From: an uncultured Lachnospiraceae bacterium
Lineage (GTDB): Bacteria > Bacillota > Clostridia > Lachnospirales > Lachnospiraceae
Direction: 5' to 3'
Assembly (NCBI GenBank): GCA_947565425.1
Contig: CANOFW010000020.1
Location: 1-54,705 of the forward strand
Length of the DNA: 54,705 bases
Of this stretch, positions 38,543 to 47,445 are shown one piece after another. The translations under genes were made by a program, and so were the position numbers. Positions within the stretch are counted from its first letter, which is position 1. The number at the start of each line of letters is the position of its first letter. Under the pieces are notes generated by a model. It was not told where the DNA came from. It saw only the letters and a list, made by a program, of their open reading frames with translations, and made no database searches.

Positions 38543-39298
38543 TTATGTCTCAGAACTCAACTGCGCCAGCACCCCTCCATCTGCCACAAGAGACTGCCCT
38601 GTCACAAATGACGACCATTCGTTATCCCCCAGGAAATAAATACATTTTGCAATTTCTTCCGGTGAACCGACTTTTCCGGCCGGTGATTTCTGCCCAAGAT
38701 TTTCAATTCTCTTATCAATGCTCTCTCCGCCAAAGTTTCCTCTCTCAAGCCCTGCCCTCAGCATATTGGTATTGACAGCCCCGGGCAGGACCGCGTTTAC
38801 ACGGATGCCCTCATGTGCAAATTCCAATGCCGTAGACCTGGTAAACGCCAGTATCGCGCCTTTGGAAGCCGCATATGCAGAAATATCTTTTGATGTGGCA
38901 AACGCATGCACAGAGCTTACGTTTACAATGCTGCCAACTGCATTTTTTATCAAACCATGCATCTTTCTAATAAATAAATAATTCGCCCTGATATTATTCT
39001 TAAATACCAGGTCCCATTCCTCCTCCGTCGTATCATCTATGCTTTTACATACCTGTACGGCGGCATTATTTACCAGGCAGTCCAGCTTCCCATATTTGTC
39101 TTCAATAAATCTTTGTACATGGTCTACCGTCTCAACCTCAGAACAATCCATACAGAAAAAATGATCGATTGAATGTTCCGAATCCTTGCCATGAAATTTG
39201 TCAATTCCTGCAACTACCCATCCGTTCTTTTTAAATACCTTGGCTGTCTCATAACCGATTCCGCCAAAAACACCTGTCACTAACACTACTCTGCTCAT
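38543..39298 (-). CDS. Short-chain dehydrogenase/reductase
   Basis: 251 residues, classical SDR: TGVFGGIGYE (cofactor-binding glycine motif), NNAAV, catalytic Ser in VNVSS, and YAASK active-site pair near 150-154. Ends with VTGQSLVADGG, typical of the SDR C-terminus. AAGGAG precedes ATG 39298, which lies one base after the stop of the 2-hydroxyacid dehydrogenase gene, so the two are surely co-expressed. It probably acts on a sugar or small acid precursor for the cytidylyltransferase two genes upstream. Confidence 0.85.
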   Translation of the reverse strand: MSRVVLVTGVFGGIGYETAKVFKKNGWVVAGIDKFHGKDSEHSIDHFFCMDCSEVETVDHVQRFIEDKYGKLDCLVNNAAVQVCKSIDDTTEEEWDLVFKNNIRANYLFIRKMHGLIKNAVGSIVNVSSVHAFATSKDISAYAASKGAILAFTRSTALEFAHEGIRVNAVLPGAVNTNMLRAGLERGNFGGESIDKRIENLGQKSPAGKVGSPEEIAKCIYFLGDNEWSSFVTGQSLVADGGVLAQLSSET

Positions 39299-39299
39299 T

Positions 39300-40247
39300 C
39301 TAGCGCTCTCCTTTTCTCTCTAAACCGTATAATAAATTATTCAGTGAATTCCAATGCACCTTTTCCCAATATTTGGGGCTGCTGTTTGAATTATGCGATG
39401 ACAGGATTGCCTGGTCCATGGACCTTAAAGGGCTGTCAGCCGGTAAAGGTTCCTGTTCATATACATCCAGCCCGCATCCGCCTATCTTTTGATCCTGCAT
39501 CGCCTTAATTAGCGCGCATTCATCCACAATTGGCCCCCTTGCCGTATTGATCACAACTGCCGTATCCTTCATTTGTTCAAATTCCTTATAGGATAAAATA
39601 TGATAGGAAGAAGGATTCAGATCACAGTTACATGACACGAAATCTGCCTCCCGCAGAAGTGTTTCCAAATCCGTCTGGGTAATATGATACTGCTCCTTCA
39701 CATACGCGGGAATCTCTTTGATGTCATAGGCATATATTTTCATGCCAAACGCATCTGCCTTTTTGGCAACCCTGGTACCGACGTTTCCACATCCAATAAT
39801 CCCTAAAGTCTGTTCTCCCAGTGTCTTTCCCTTTATTTTCTCCCATCTTCCCTCCTTCATAAGCTTGTCCGAGCTTATGATAGTCCGCGAAAAGGAAAGC
39901 ATAAACCCAAGGACTGTATCGCTTACCGGATGCGAAAAAGCATCCTCTGTATTCGTGACCAGAACGCCATATTGGGCAGCTATATCTTTATTCAACGAAT
40001 CAATGCCGGTTCCCCACTTAGAGACGACCTTTAATTTTTCCGCCTTCTGGTAGACCGCTTCCGTAAATCTGTCGTCTCCGGTAACTGCCCCGTCAACTTC
40101 CTCAATGATTGGCAGTAAATCGCTCTCCTCCAGCCGTTCCAAAACCTCCGGCACAACTACTTCTATATCATGCTCCTCAAACCACGGCATAAACCTGTCA
40201 ATCTCCGGTATCATATATGGCGCGCTTACCATCACTTTCCATCTCAT
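39300..40247 (-). CDS. D-isomer-specific 2-hydroxyacid dehydrogenase
   Basis: 315 residues of the phosphoglycerate/D-lactate dehydrogenase family. NAD-binding GIIGCGNVGTRVAKKADAFG near 146-165, NTARGPIVDE with the catalytic Arg, the Glu in LDVYEQEPL, and a catalytic His in SSHNSNSS. It overlaps the upstream cytidylyltransferase gene by four bases (ATGA) with GGAGG ahead. Not serA by context: it belongs with the SDR and the CMP-sugar-synthetase-like protein and may make an acidic precursor. Confidence 0.85.
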   Translation of the reverse strand: MRWKVMVSAPYMIPEIDRFMPWFEEHDIEVVVPEVLERLEESDLLPIIEEVDGAVTGDDRFTEAVYQKAEKLKVVSKWGTGIDSLNKDIAAQYGVLVTNTEDAFSHPVSDTVLGFMLSFSRTIISSDKLMKEGRWEKIKGKTLGEQTLGIIGCGNVGTRVAKKADAFGMKIYAYDIKEIPAYVKEQYHITQTDLETLLREADFVSCNCDLNPSSYHILSYKEFEQMKDTAVVINTARGPIVDECALIKAMQDQKIGGCGLDVYEQEPLPADSPLRSMDQAILSSHNSNSSPKYWEKVHWNSLNNLLYGLERKGER

Positions 40248-40936
40248 ACGCTTTCCTCCAAATGCTCCAAAACTCCTGATTTATATATTTCCCCCGCTAA
40301 TACAAAATCGCTTTCCTCATCAATATCAACGGATTCCAGAGAATCCATAACCAGCATCTGAGGATGTTCCCCAATCCTGGCATTCCTTGCAAGAAAACTA
40401 TCTCTTGAAAAAATATACAGATTAGAATTTTCCTCATACCAGGGCTCTAAGTCCTGTGTCCTTATCAGATGATCCGGATCATGATTGACAGGATGCGCCA
40501 TTTTATCATAAAATCTTGTCTGGACCTTATTCACAGTGAATAAAGAGTCATACTGCCCCAGGCCCTCGAAATATTTTTCACACGCCTTGTCAATTGTACT
40601 GGTCCTAAGCAAAGGGTTGGTTGCATGGGACTGTATATAATAATCTGCCCCAATTTCAGCTATATCGTATTTCAGAATATCATTCATGGATACCATATCC
40701 CCACACAGCCTGGCAGGCCTTTTAATGATTTCAATTTTCCTAAAGTTTTCCACCGCTGTCTGCGCAATCTCATCACTGTCCGTATCAATATATATTTTAG
40801 ACACATATCTGGATTCATGTAAGGCATTCAATATGTGGCACATTAGCGGCCTGTCGCCAAATCTTCTTAAATTTTTATTTTTCACGCGCTCGCTATGCCC
40901 CTTCATAGGAACTAGCGCTGCAAACTTTTCATTCAT
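40244..40936 (-). CDS. Acylneuraminate cytidylyltransferase-like protein
   Basis: 230 residues from ATG 40936. LVPMKGHSERVKNKNLRRFG matches the CTP-binding N-terminus of CMP-sialic acid/CMP-KDO synthetases (usually IPARxGSKxxxxKN), with YIDTDSDEIA, QSHATNPLLR and a final DIDEESDF. No sialic acid synthase, KDO synthase or epimerase is in this window, so the activated compound is unknown. It overlaps the upstream gene by eight bases and the downstream dehydrogenase by four. Confidence 0.75.
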   Translation of the reverse strand: MNEKFAALVPMKGHSERVKNKNLRRFGDRPLMCHILNALHESRYVSKIYIDTDSDEIAQTAVENFRKIEIIKRPARLCGDMVSMNDILKYDIAEIGADYYIQSHATNPLLRTSTIDKACEKYFEGLGQYDSLFTVNKVQTRFYDKMAHPVNHDPDHLIRTQDLEPWYEENSNLYIFSRDSFLARNARIGEHPQMLVMDSLESVDIDEESDFVLAGEIYKSGVLEHLEESV

Positions 40937-42323
40937 ATTGTACACTTCTTTCTTTTAATGCCGGAATAAAGGAGGTGGTAAAATTATAATATTTCTTTCC
41001 CTTTGCCTCGCCATACGCGAGAAGATTTTGCACATTCTGGCAATGTCTCTCATAATAATCCGCATATCCCATATCCCGGAAAAGAGATGGATATGTATCA
41101 AATATCGACTGCATCAGCTCCTTATACTGCGTCCTGTCATTGTGCTTCCAATAAAATGTTTCTCCTTCCACTCTCCCCGTGCTGCCAAAGATTCCCACCT
41201 CGTCACATAATGATGATGCTACTGGCAGCATAGTTTCTGTCAAAATATTTCCTGCCCGCTTTACTGACAGACCTTCTTCCCCTGGGAAACAAATTGCTCC
41301 AGCATTATTCGCAATTCCCATTACATACCCCTCAAATATTGGATAATGCCTCAACAACAAGGGAACTTCACGTTCATAAACAGCAATGTAGAAATGATAT
41401 TTATGCCATCCATCCACTACGTCTGCCAGAAACTGCCTGCAATAAGCCGTAGGGCTCAGATAGTAATTCAAATCTGTAAAAGCAAGTAATGACGGTTTTA
41501 TCACATTTAACATTTCTTTATCTTTTACCATAGAATTACATATTACATTAAACTCCTTATCAATCCCTTTGTACTTTTTAAAATCATTTAAATATTCACT
41601 AATTGACGGACCAGAGCAAAAAACATTCCCTTTCCGGATATTCTTCTGTTCCAATTCCTGTTTCATATTTCTGTAAATCTTCCTGGAATGTTCTCTAAAT
41701 TTTCTCTGTTCCTCTTCTGAAAACGACTGATAATACAACAAATCCCAATTTCCAGTTTCCACATAGTAAAAAAATTCCGGATCAATATTATGTATTTTAT
41801 CTTTATAATCCTCTAATAAATCAGATATCGCTGATACCTTATAAACAAGTATTGCATCAGCCTTATCCATATCCCATTCTTCCAACAAATCTATCCGTTC
41901 AGGCATAAACCACCTGACTTTTTCACACAGCTTTTCATTCTCCTTCCATCCGCCGGGATAGATACACACTTTACGGATACCACAAGGCACTTCCTGCATG
42001 GTCCTGAAATATGGATGAAATTCTTTCAGATAAATTATATTGTTTTGATCCACTCCTGCCTGTGTTAAATTTATACGCATCATCTGCTCATTAGCAAATG
42101 ATGCAATAATAACCTTTTCCCCGCATTTAAGATCTAAATCGGAGACTGCCAGTACATTTTTCCCCTCTGCAATTCCCACCTCTGGAAGAGTCTCTACAAA
42201 TCCAAGAAAATGTTCTTCTCCGTAATTCTCTGTAATAAATTTCTTGCAGTATTTGCCAAAATTGGAAATGCCGTATATATAATATTTATAATTACCAGTC
42301 AATTTTTTATCAAGATCAATCAT
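40929..42323 (-). CDS. Unknown glycan-locus protein A with N-terminal Rossmann module
   Basis: 464 residues from ATG 42323 (GGAG seven bases upstream); the frame extends upstream but without coding sense because it overlaps the hydrolase gene. Residues 12-100 are the recurring module (YYIYGISNFGKYCKK, LGFVETLPEVG). The rest is soluble, with CSGPSISEYL, FNVICNSMVKDKE, LAFTDLNYYLSPTAYCRQF and FYWKHNDRTQYKELMQ. The GPS-then-CNS pattern recalls DUF115/family 42 sialyltransferase folds, but I do not claim it. A close paralogue lies at 44289-45698. Confidence 0.6.
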   Translation of the reverse strand: MIDLDKKLTGNYKYYIYGISNFGKYCKKFITENYGEEHFLGFVETLPEVGIAEGKNVLAVSDLDLKCGEKVIIASFANEQMMRINLTQAGVDQNNIIYLKEFHPYFRTMQEVPCGIRKVCIYPGGWKENEKLCEKVRWFMPERIDLLEEWDMDKADAILVYKVSAISDLLEDYKDKIHNIDPEFFYYVETGNWDLLYYQSFSEEEQRKFREHSRKIYRNMKQELEQKNIRKGNVFCSGPSISEYLNDFKKYKGIDKEFNVICNSMVKDKEMLNVIKPSLLAFTDLNYYLSPTAYCRQFLADVVDGWHKYHFYIAVYEREVPLLLRHYPIFEGYVMGIANNAGAICFPGEEGLSVKRAGNILTETMLPVASSLCDEVGIFGSTGRVEGETFYWKHNDRTQYKELMQSIFDTYPSLFRDMGYADYYERHCQNVQNLLAYGEAKGKKYYNFTTSFIPALKERSVQYE

Positions 42324-43098
42324 CTTTTTTCTCCAAAGCCATCTTTTCTCCCGGCATGAACATCTTAAACTTCTGACCGGGATATTCCCGATATAAGTAA
42401 TCCACAAAAAATGCCGGATTCTCCGTATTATTATCAAACAAATCATAATGCATGGGAACCACATATTCTGTCCCTGCATAATCACACAAATCTAACGCTT
42501 CCCGATATGTCATATTGCCCATGGTATCATTCTCAAACCTTTTCCAGTCATGCCCATTGATTGGGACAAACATCACGTCAAAAGGCCCCGCGTTTTTTAA
42601 ATCATCTGCAAGCTTCTTATCTGCGACCGCATCCCCTGCATGATAAAATTTATAACCCTCCCACGTAAGGACATACCCTAAATTCCCATGCTCACCGTCA
42701 ATCACTGTATATTCCTCATGTTTCTGCGGAATCGCGTATACAGAAATGTCATTTCGTAATTCTATATGCTGGTAAGCCTTTGCCCCAATGATATTTTCCT
42801 CCGAAACGCCGCAGTCCTTTAGCAGATGCATATGCGGGTACGGACAGATAAAAATCATGCCAGGCGCGGCTTTTGCCAGCGCCTGCACGGTATCAACATC
42901 CAAGTGATCCAGATGATCATGGCTGATGAAATAATACATGATATCCTCCAATTCCTCTAAGCCGCATGGCGCCGGATAGTTCCTCTTTCCGCTTCCTGTC
43001 CTCTCATACACACAATTCGACAGATACAAATCAAAACTGACATTAACGCCATTATGCTGTATAAGAAATCCATTTTGTCCTTCATATATGATTTTCAT
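42316..43098 (-). CDS. Metallo-beta-lactamase-fold hydrolase (UlaG-like)
   Basis: 260 residues from ATG 43098, with GGAGGG five bases before it. The metal site HDHLDHLD is at about 68-75, with later ligands in FYHAGDAVADK and VPMHYDLF. The family includes L-ascorbate-6-phosphate lactonase (UlaG) and phospholipase-like enzymes. It overlaps the glycosyltransferase stop upstream (ATGA) and the start of unknown protein A downstream by eight bases. Substrate unknown; a phosphodiester or lactone in glycan metabolism is possible. Confidence 0.8.
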   Translation of the reverse strand: MKIIYEGQNGFLIQHNGVNVSFDLYLSNCVYERTGSGKRNYPAPCGLEELEDIMYYFISHDHLDHLDVDTVQALAKAAPGMIFICPYPHMHLLKDCGVSEENIIGAKAYQHIELRNDISVYAIPQKHEEYTVIDGEHGNLGYVLTWEGYKFYHAGDAVADKKLADDLKNAGPFDVMFVPINGHDWKRFENDTMGNMTYREALDLCDYAGTEYVVPMHYDLFDNNTENPAFFVDYLYREYPGQKFKMFMPGEKMALEKKDD

Positions 43099-44285
43099 TT
43101 TTCCCTCCACTCCTGCCTGCACGCATACATAATATTACTATAACCCATGCCCTGCAAACCAGAAATCACCGCGTCCGCGCCTTTGGAAGCAATCGCCACC
43201 AAAATCATGCAATCTTTAGGATTTTCATTAAAATCAGCAAGGGCGGTTATCCGATGTCCCATGTACACGTCCTTGTCTTCCTTTTTTGTAACGATAAAAC
43301 CATTGATATCTATCCCATAACGGTCGAGTTCTTCCAATAACTGTCCTGCTGCATATCCGGCCCCATAGATGTATTTGTGTTGACAAGCATGAATTCTATT
43401 TCTATTTTCATGAATCAAAGCTGCATCAATATGCTGCTCCCCAAGAAACATCCTTTCTGTTTCAATCATCTCTTCTTCCCAATTCTCCCGCCGGATATAA
43501 GTGCAGGATTCTCTGCGGTAAATGGACAGCATGGATTGTATTCTTTGCAACACCGATACCATAAACTGAGGCTCAACCGGAGCACTTATAATTTTCTTTA
43601 CCACATGAAGCAATGAATAATAACTATAGTTCTTGTCAACAAGTGATGTTGTAATTGAATTCATTGTCATATAATGATACTGTACAAAGGGCATATAAAA
43701 AACCCTTCCAGCATTTTTTAGCATTTCATACACAAACAGCACGTCCTCATGTATAATCCCCTCATAAAAATTTAATTTATACTTTTCCAGAAAACTTCGT
43801 CTAACAAAATATTTCCAAATTGCAAAGCTGTTAATCCCATATTGATTCTGATACTCTATGCCCGTTATTACATCTATTGGCGTCTGTCTTCTTACGGTAA
43901 TTTTTTTTTCATGCAGCGTATGCATCGTACATTCCGTCTCTAAAATATCAAGTTCTTTTTCTTGAGATAAACAATAACTTTTTTCCAGTAAATCTAGATC
44001 TATATAATCATCCGAATCAACAAACTGGATATACTTCCCTGATGCACATGCAATAGCCCGATTACGTGCGTAGCTCTGTCCCCTGTTGGTATCATTTATC
44101 AATAAGGTAACTCTATCATCCTTCTGTGTATATTTCTCAAGGATTGCGTACGAATTATCCTCCGATGCATCATCAACACATATCACTTCTATATCCTGCA
44201 GCGTTTGTGCCAATACTGAATCCAGGCATTTACATATAAACTTTTCACTATTATATACAGGAATAATTACAGAAACTTTCGCCAT
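43095..44285 (-). CDS. Family 2 glycosyltransferase with C-terminal Rossmann module
   Basis: 396 residues. The GT-A domain (1-230) has VSVIIPVYNSEKFICKCLDS, VCVDDASEDNS and the metal-binding FVDSDDYIDLD near 89-99. The C-terminal 100 residues are the recurring module (KYIYGAGYAAGQLLEELDRY, NGFIVTKKED, GHRITALADF, CMILVAIASKG). AGAGGT precedes ATG 44285. It is three bases from the stop of unknown protein B. Confidence 0.88.
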   Translation of the reverse strand: MAKVSVIIPVYNSEKFICKCLDSVLAQTLQDIEVICVDDASEDNSYAILEKYTQKDDRVTLLINDTNRGQSYARNRAIACASGKYIQFVDSDDYIDLDLLEKSYCLSQEKELDILETECTMHTLHEKKITVRRQTPIDVITGIEYQNQYGINSFAIWKYFVRRSFLEKYKLNFYEGIIHEDVLFVYEMLKNAGRVFYMPFVQYHYMTMNSITTSLVDKNYSYYSLLHVVKKIISAPVEPQFMVSVLQRIQSMLSIYRRESCTYIRRENWEEEMIETERMFLGEQHIDAALIHENRNRIHACQHKYIYGAGYAAGQLLEELDRYGIDINGFIVTKKEDKDVYMGHRITALADFNENPKDCMILVAIASKGADAVISGLQGMGYSNIMYACRQEWREK

Positions 44286-44288
44286 ATT

Positions 44289-45698
44289 TCAGACCTCTTT
44301 TTCCACTGGATGGGGATAACTTGAACTTCGTTCTTTCAGTGCCGGAATAAAAGAAACCGTATAATTATAATATTTTTTCCCTTTTGACTCCCCATACTCA
44401 ATTAAATTCTTCACATTCTGGCAATGCCTCTTATAGTAATCTTCATATTCTTGATCCCTAAAGAGCGACGGATAAGCATCAAATACAGACTGCATCAGTT
44501 CTTTATACTGCGTCCTGTCATTATGCTGCCAATAAAAAATCTCACCTTCATCCCTTCCTGTACAGCCAAAAATTCCGATCTCGTCGCACAACTCTGATGC
44601 AACCGGCAACATGGTCTCCGTCATGATATTTGCCGCTCTCTTTACCGTTAATTTTTTCCCACTAGGAAAACAAGGTACTTTAGAGTTATTTTCCAACCCA
44701 AACACATAATCCTTAAACATAGGGTAATGTTTCAGGAATAGTGGGAGCTCATACTCATAAACAGCAATATAAAAATGGTATTTATTCCATCCTTCGATTA
44801 CATCTGCCATGAATTGCCGACAATAAGCCGTTGGGCTGAAATAATAATTTAAATCTGTAAAAGCAAGCAACGATGGCTTTATGACATCCAGCATCTTTTT
44901 GTCCTTCACCATGGAATTGCATATAATATTAAATTCCCTGTCAATTCCTTTATATTTTTCAAACTGTTCTATAAACTCATGGATAGACGGACCAGAGCAA
45001 AAAATATTTCCTTTTCGTACACCTCTTTTTTCTTGCCCAGCCTCCATCTTTTGGAAAACCTGCTTTGATTGTTCCCGATATGCCTCCAATTCTTCCCCTG
45101 AAAAAGAACTGTAATATAATGCACCCCAATTGCTTGATTCTATATAATAAAAAAACTCTGGATCAACAATATATACTTTATCATGATAAGCCTCTAATAA
45201 GTCTGAAGCTGCTGTTGCTTTATAAACTAATATTGCATCGGCCTTGTCCGCATCTTCTACAATCTCAATTCTGTCTGGCATAAACCACCGAATTTTTTCA
45301 CATAATTTTTCATTTGTCCTCCATCCGTCTGGATAGATAAAAACCCTGCCAAAGTGTTCAACAGTACCGCCGACACATTTAAAATACGGAAATAATTCCT
45401 GAAAGCTGATGATGCTGTCTTCTGCAATTCCTATTTGGATTAGATTTTTTTTCATGCTGTCCCCATGAAAAAACGAGCCAATTATTATCTTCTCTCCATT
45501 CCCACACGATATATCGGAGACTGCCAAAACCTGTTTCCCATCAGCCATGTTTAGATCCGGAGCAGTTTCCACATATCCGAGAAAATAATCGTTCCCATAA
45601 TTCTCAAGAATATATTTCCGGCAATACCGGCTAAAATTCGTAATACCATAAATATAATATTTAAATTCACCTTGTATCTTATCGCCTAATAAGTCCAT
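44289..45698 (-). CDS. Unknown glycan-locus protein B, paralogue of protein A
   Basis: 469 residues from ATG 45698 (GGAGG seven bases upstream). Residues 13-105 are the recurring module (YYIYGITNFSRYCRK, LGYVETAPDLN). It is strikingly similar along its whole length to the protein at 40929-42323, for example both contain VIKPSLLAFTDLNYY and SPTAYCRQF, and both end TxSFIPALKERS. This indicates a tandem-type duplication that included an adjoining glycosyltransferase. Function not recognised. Confidence 0.6.
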   Translation of the reverse strand: MDLLGDKIQGEFKYYIYGITNFSRYCRKYILENYGNDYFLGYVETAPDLNMADGKQVLAVSDISCGNGEKIIIGSFFHGDSMKKNLIQIGIAEDSIISFQELFPYFKCVGGTVEHFGRVFIYPDGWRTNEKLCEKIRWFMPDRIEIVEDADKADAILVYKATAASDLLEAYHDKVYIVDPEFFYYIESSNWGALYYSSFSGEELEAYREQSKQVFQKMEAGQEKRGVRKGNIFCSGPSIHEFIEQFEKYKGIDREFNIICNSMVKDKKMLDVIKPSLLAFTDLNYYFSPTAYCRQFMADVIEGWNKYHFYIAVYEYELPLFLKHYPMFKDYVFGLENNSKVPCFPSGKKLTVKRAANIMTETMLPVASELCDEIGIFGCTGRDEGEIFYWQHNDRTQYKELMQSVFDAYPSLFRDQEYEDYYKRHCQNVKNLIEYGESKGKKYYNYTVSFIPALKERSSSYPHPVEKEV

Positions 45699-45766
45699 CT
45701 TTTTCCTCCGAAATTGTATCTGAAATGTCTCAACCTGCAGCCATATGCTGCCTGACATGACAAAAG

Positions 45767-46876
45767 TTATTTTTCAATATATCCCTCATACTTTACCCTT
45801 TTTTCATTAAACAGCCCATTCTGAACATCTTTAAACCAATAATAACTATCCTTGGCAAAGCCCAACTCCAGCAGTTGTTTTTCTATCTCTTTATATGTAT
45901 CCTCATTTTTGACACTGATATAAACAACCCCATCCCCATTTATTTCCTGCGGCCGGTAAATTGGTATTCCCTGCAGATTTTTATCTTCCTTAAAAGAGTC
46001 TATGAAACCTGCCACTTCCACATATATGGTTTGCATAAATGCGCAGCATTCCAACCCTCCGTAACCAGCCCCCCAGATATATATTTTTTTGCCCTGTACC
46101 TCAATTTTCTGCTTTGCCCACTTCCATTCATACTTGGTGACCCAGTTTAATACAGTCTGATAATACCAGCCACTTTCATTGCGTCTGGCGTTTATTCCAT
46201 CTATCACATCTTGATCATTCTCTGCGTAACTTAATGCAATTTCCATTGCTTCTTTTTTATACCGATAAAACTGCAGTTTGCTGATACCATCATTATTAAA
46301 ATTGACAAAATATTTATTTACCTGTCCAAATCTTGCTTTTCTGCAATATGCGCGAAGCATTAATTCATAATCCGCCGCTAATTTGTATTCCGTTGAAAAA
46401 TTTCCAATCTGATCTAAAAATTCTTTCTTCATAAAAACGGCCTGATGATTCACAGTCATTGTATACCTTAAATTATCAATGGATCCTTCCACAAAACGGT
46501 CTATAATCTTTTTCTCTCCAATCCATCGGTTTACTTTTCCTACCAGCACATCTATATTTTGTTTTTCAAAACACGCACAAATGTAAGACAATATATCGTT
46601 CTCATACCAGTCATCACCATTCAAAAAAGATACAACATCGCCTGTCGCTTTGGACAATCCCTTATTCATCGCATCATAAATACCATTATCTTTTTCACTA
46701 GACCAATAAAATATATCTTTTTCATACTTTTCTATTATATTGACTGTACCATCCTGCGATTTTCCATCAATAATAATGTATTCAACGTCTACACCCTGCT
46801 GTCTGATTACACTCTTTATAGTGCGCTCTATTGTATCCTCTGTATTATAACATACAGTTATTACTGAAAATTTCAT
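45767..46876 (-). CDS. Family 2 glycosyltransferase with C-terminal Rossmann module
   Basis: 369 residues. GT-A domain with FSVITVCYNTEDTIERTIKS, IIDGKSQDGT at 36-45, and SFLNGDDWYEND near 84-95, typical of WcaA-like enzymes. From about 268 the recurring module appears (KIYIWGAGYGGLECCAFM, AGFIDSFKED, LQGIPIYRPQE, VVYISVKN). The start ATG 46876 has GGGAGA about 11 bases upstream. A gap of 75 bases separates it from the next gene upstream. Confidence 0.88.
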   Translation of the reverse strand: MKFSVITVCYNTEDTIERTIKSVIRQQGVDVEYIIIDGKSQDGTVNIIEKYEKDIFYWSSEKDNGIYDAMNKGLSKATGDVVSFLNGDDWYENDILSYICACFEKQNIDVLVGKVNRWIGEKKIIDRFVEGSIDNLRYTMTVNHQAVFMKKEFLDQIGNFSTEYKLAADYELMLRAYCRKARFGQVNKYFVNFNNDGISKLQFYRYKKEAMEIALSYAENDQDVIDGINARRNESGWYYQTVLNWVTKYEWKWAKQKIEVQGKKIYIWGAGYGGLECCAFMQTIYVEVAGFIDSFKEDKNLQGIPIYRPQEINGDGVVYISVKNEDTYKEIEKQLLELGFAKDSYYWFKDVQNGLFNEKRVKYEGYIEK

Positions 46877-46951
46877 TTATCTAATGTTCTCCCATCATCC
46901 GCGCCATTCTAAAAATTTACATAACTCCCATTATTGTGCGGATTCCCCTCA

Positions 46952-47428
46952 TCAAAGTTCATATAAAATATCTTCCAGAGATAAAATCGGACAGTCCATT
47001 TTCTTTGAAAGGCTCTCATCAATTTCATAAAAAAACGTGACTGCCGTCACAATGACAGCATCTACAGTTTTCAGCTCTCCCTCCGGAGTTACAACATTAA
47101 TGTCCGAATTAATATTGTCTGCATTTTTATCAATACCATATTTTACTTCTACACCGGAATCCTGAAGTTCTTTTAATAGAGTCTCGCCTACATAATTCAT
47201 ACCGTAAATCGCAATCTCTTTATATCCTTCTCTTTTCAGGTAATCTGACATAGACTTATTCTCTTGCTTAATCCTTACCCATTGATTCATTAGAAGGTAT
47301 AGCGCAAGATGCTTATCTGCATATTCTTTTTGCTGCTTTGTCTTTTTAGAAGCCAATTGAGCTGTCGCCCCTGCTCCTGCTGCTACTCCAGCTAATGATG
47401 ATAACACAGCTATAAATCCTTTTTTCAT
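46952..47428 (-). CDS. Membrane-anchored single Rossmann-module protein
   Basis: 158 residues from ATG 47428 (GGAGG with nine-base spacing). A hydrophobic N-terminal segment (about 4-24, Ala/Gly-rich) could anchor it or act as a signal peptide, followed by a basic stretch and a helix. The recurring module fills about 65-158 (EIAIYGMNYVGETLLKELQD, VKYGIDKNADN, INVVTPEGEL, AVIVTAVTF). No catalytic motif seen. It may tether partner enzymes carrying the same module to the membrane; that is a hypothesis. Confidence 0.65.
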   Translation of the reverse strand: MKKGFIAVLSSLAGVAAGAGATAQLASKKTKQQKEYADKHLALYLLMNQWVRIKQENKSMSDYLKREGYKEIAIYGMNYVGETLLKELQDSGVEVKYGIDKNADNINSDINVVTPEGELKTVDAVIVTAVTFFYEIDESLSKKMDCPILSLEDILYEL

Positions 47429-47445
47429 ACAAAATTCCTCCATTC

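Noticed and set aside
39300-40247. serA phosphoglycerate dehydrogenase for serine synthesis
   Set aside because: Placement between an SDR and a CMP-sugar-synthetase-like gene, with overlaps, points to glycan precursor metabolism.
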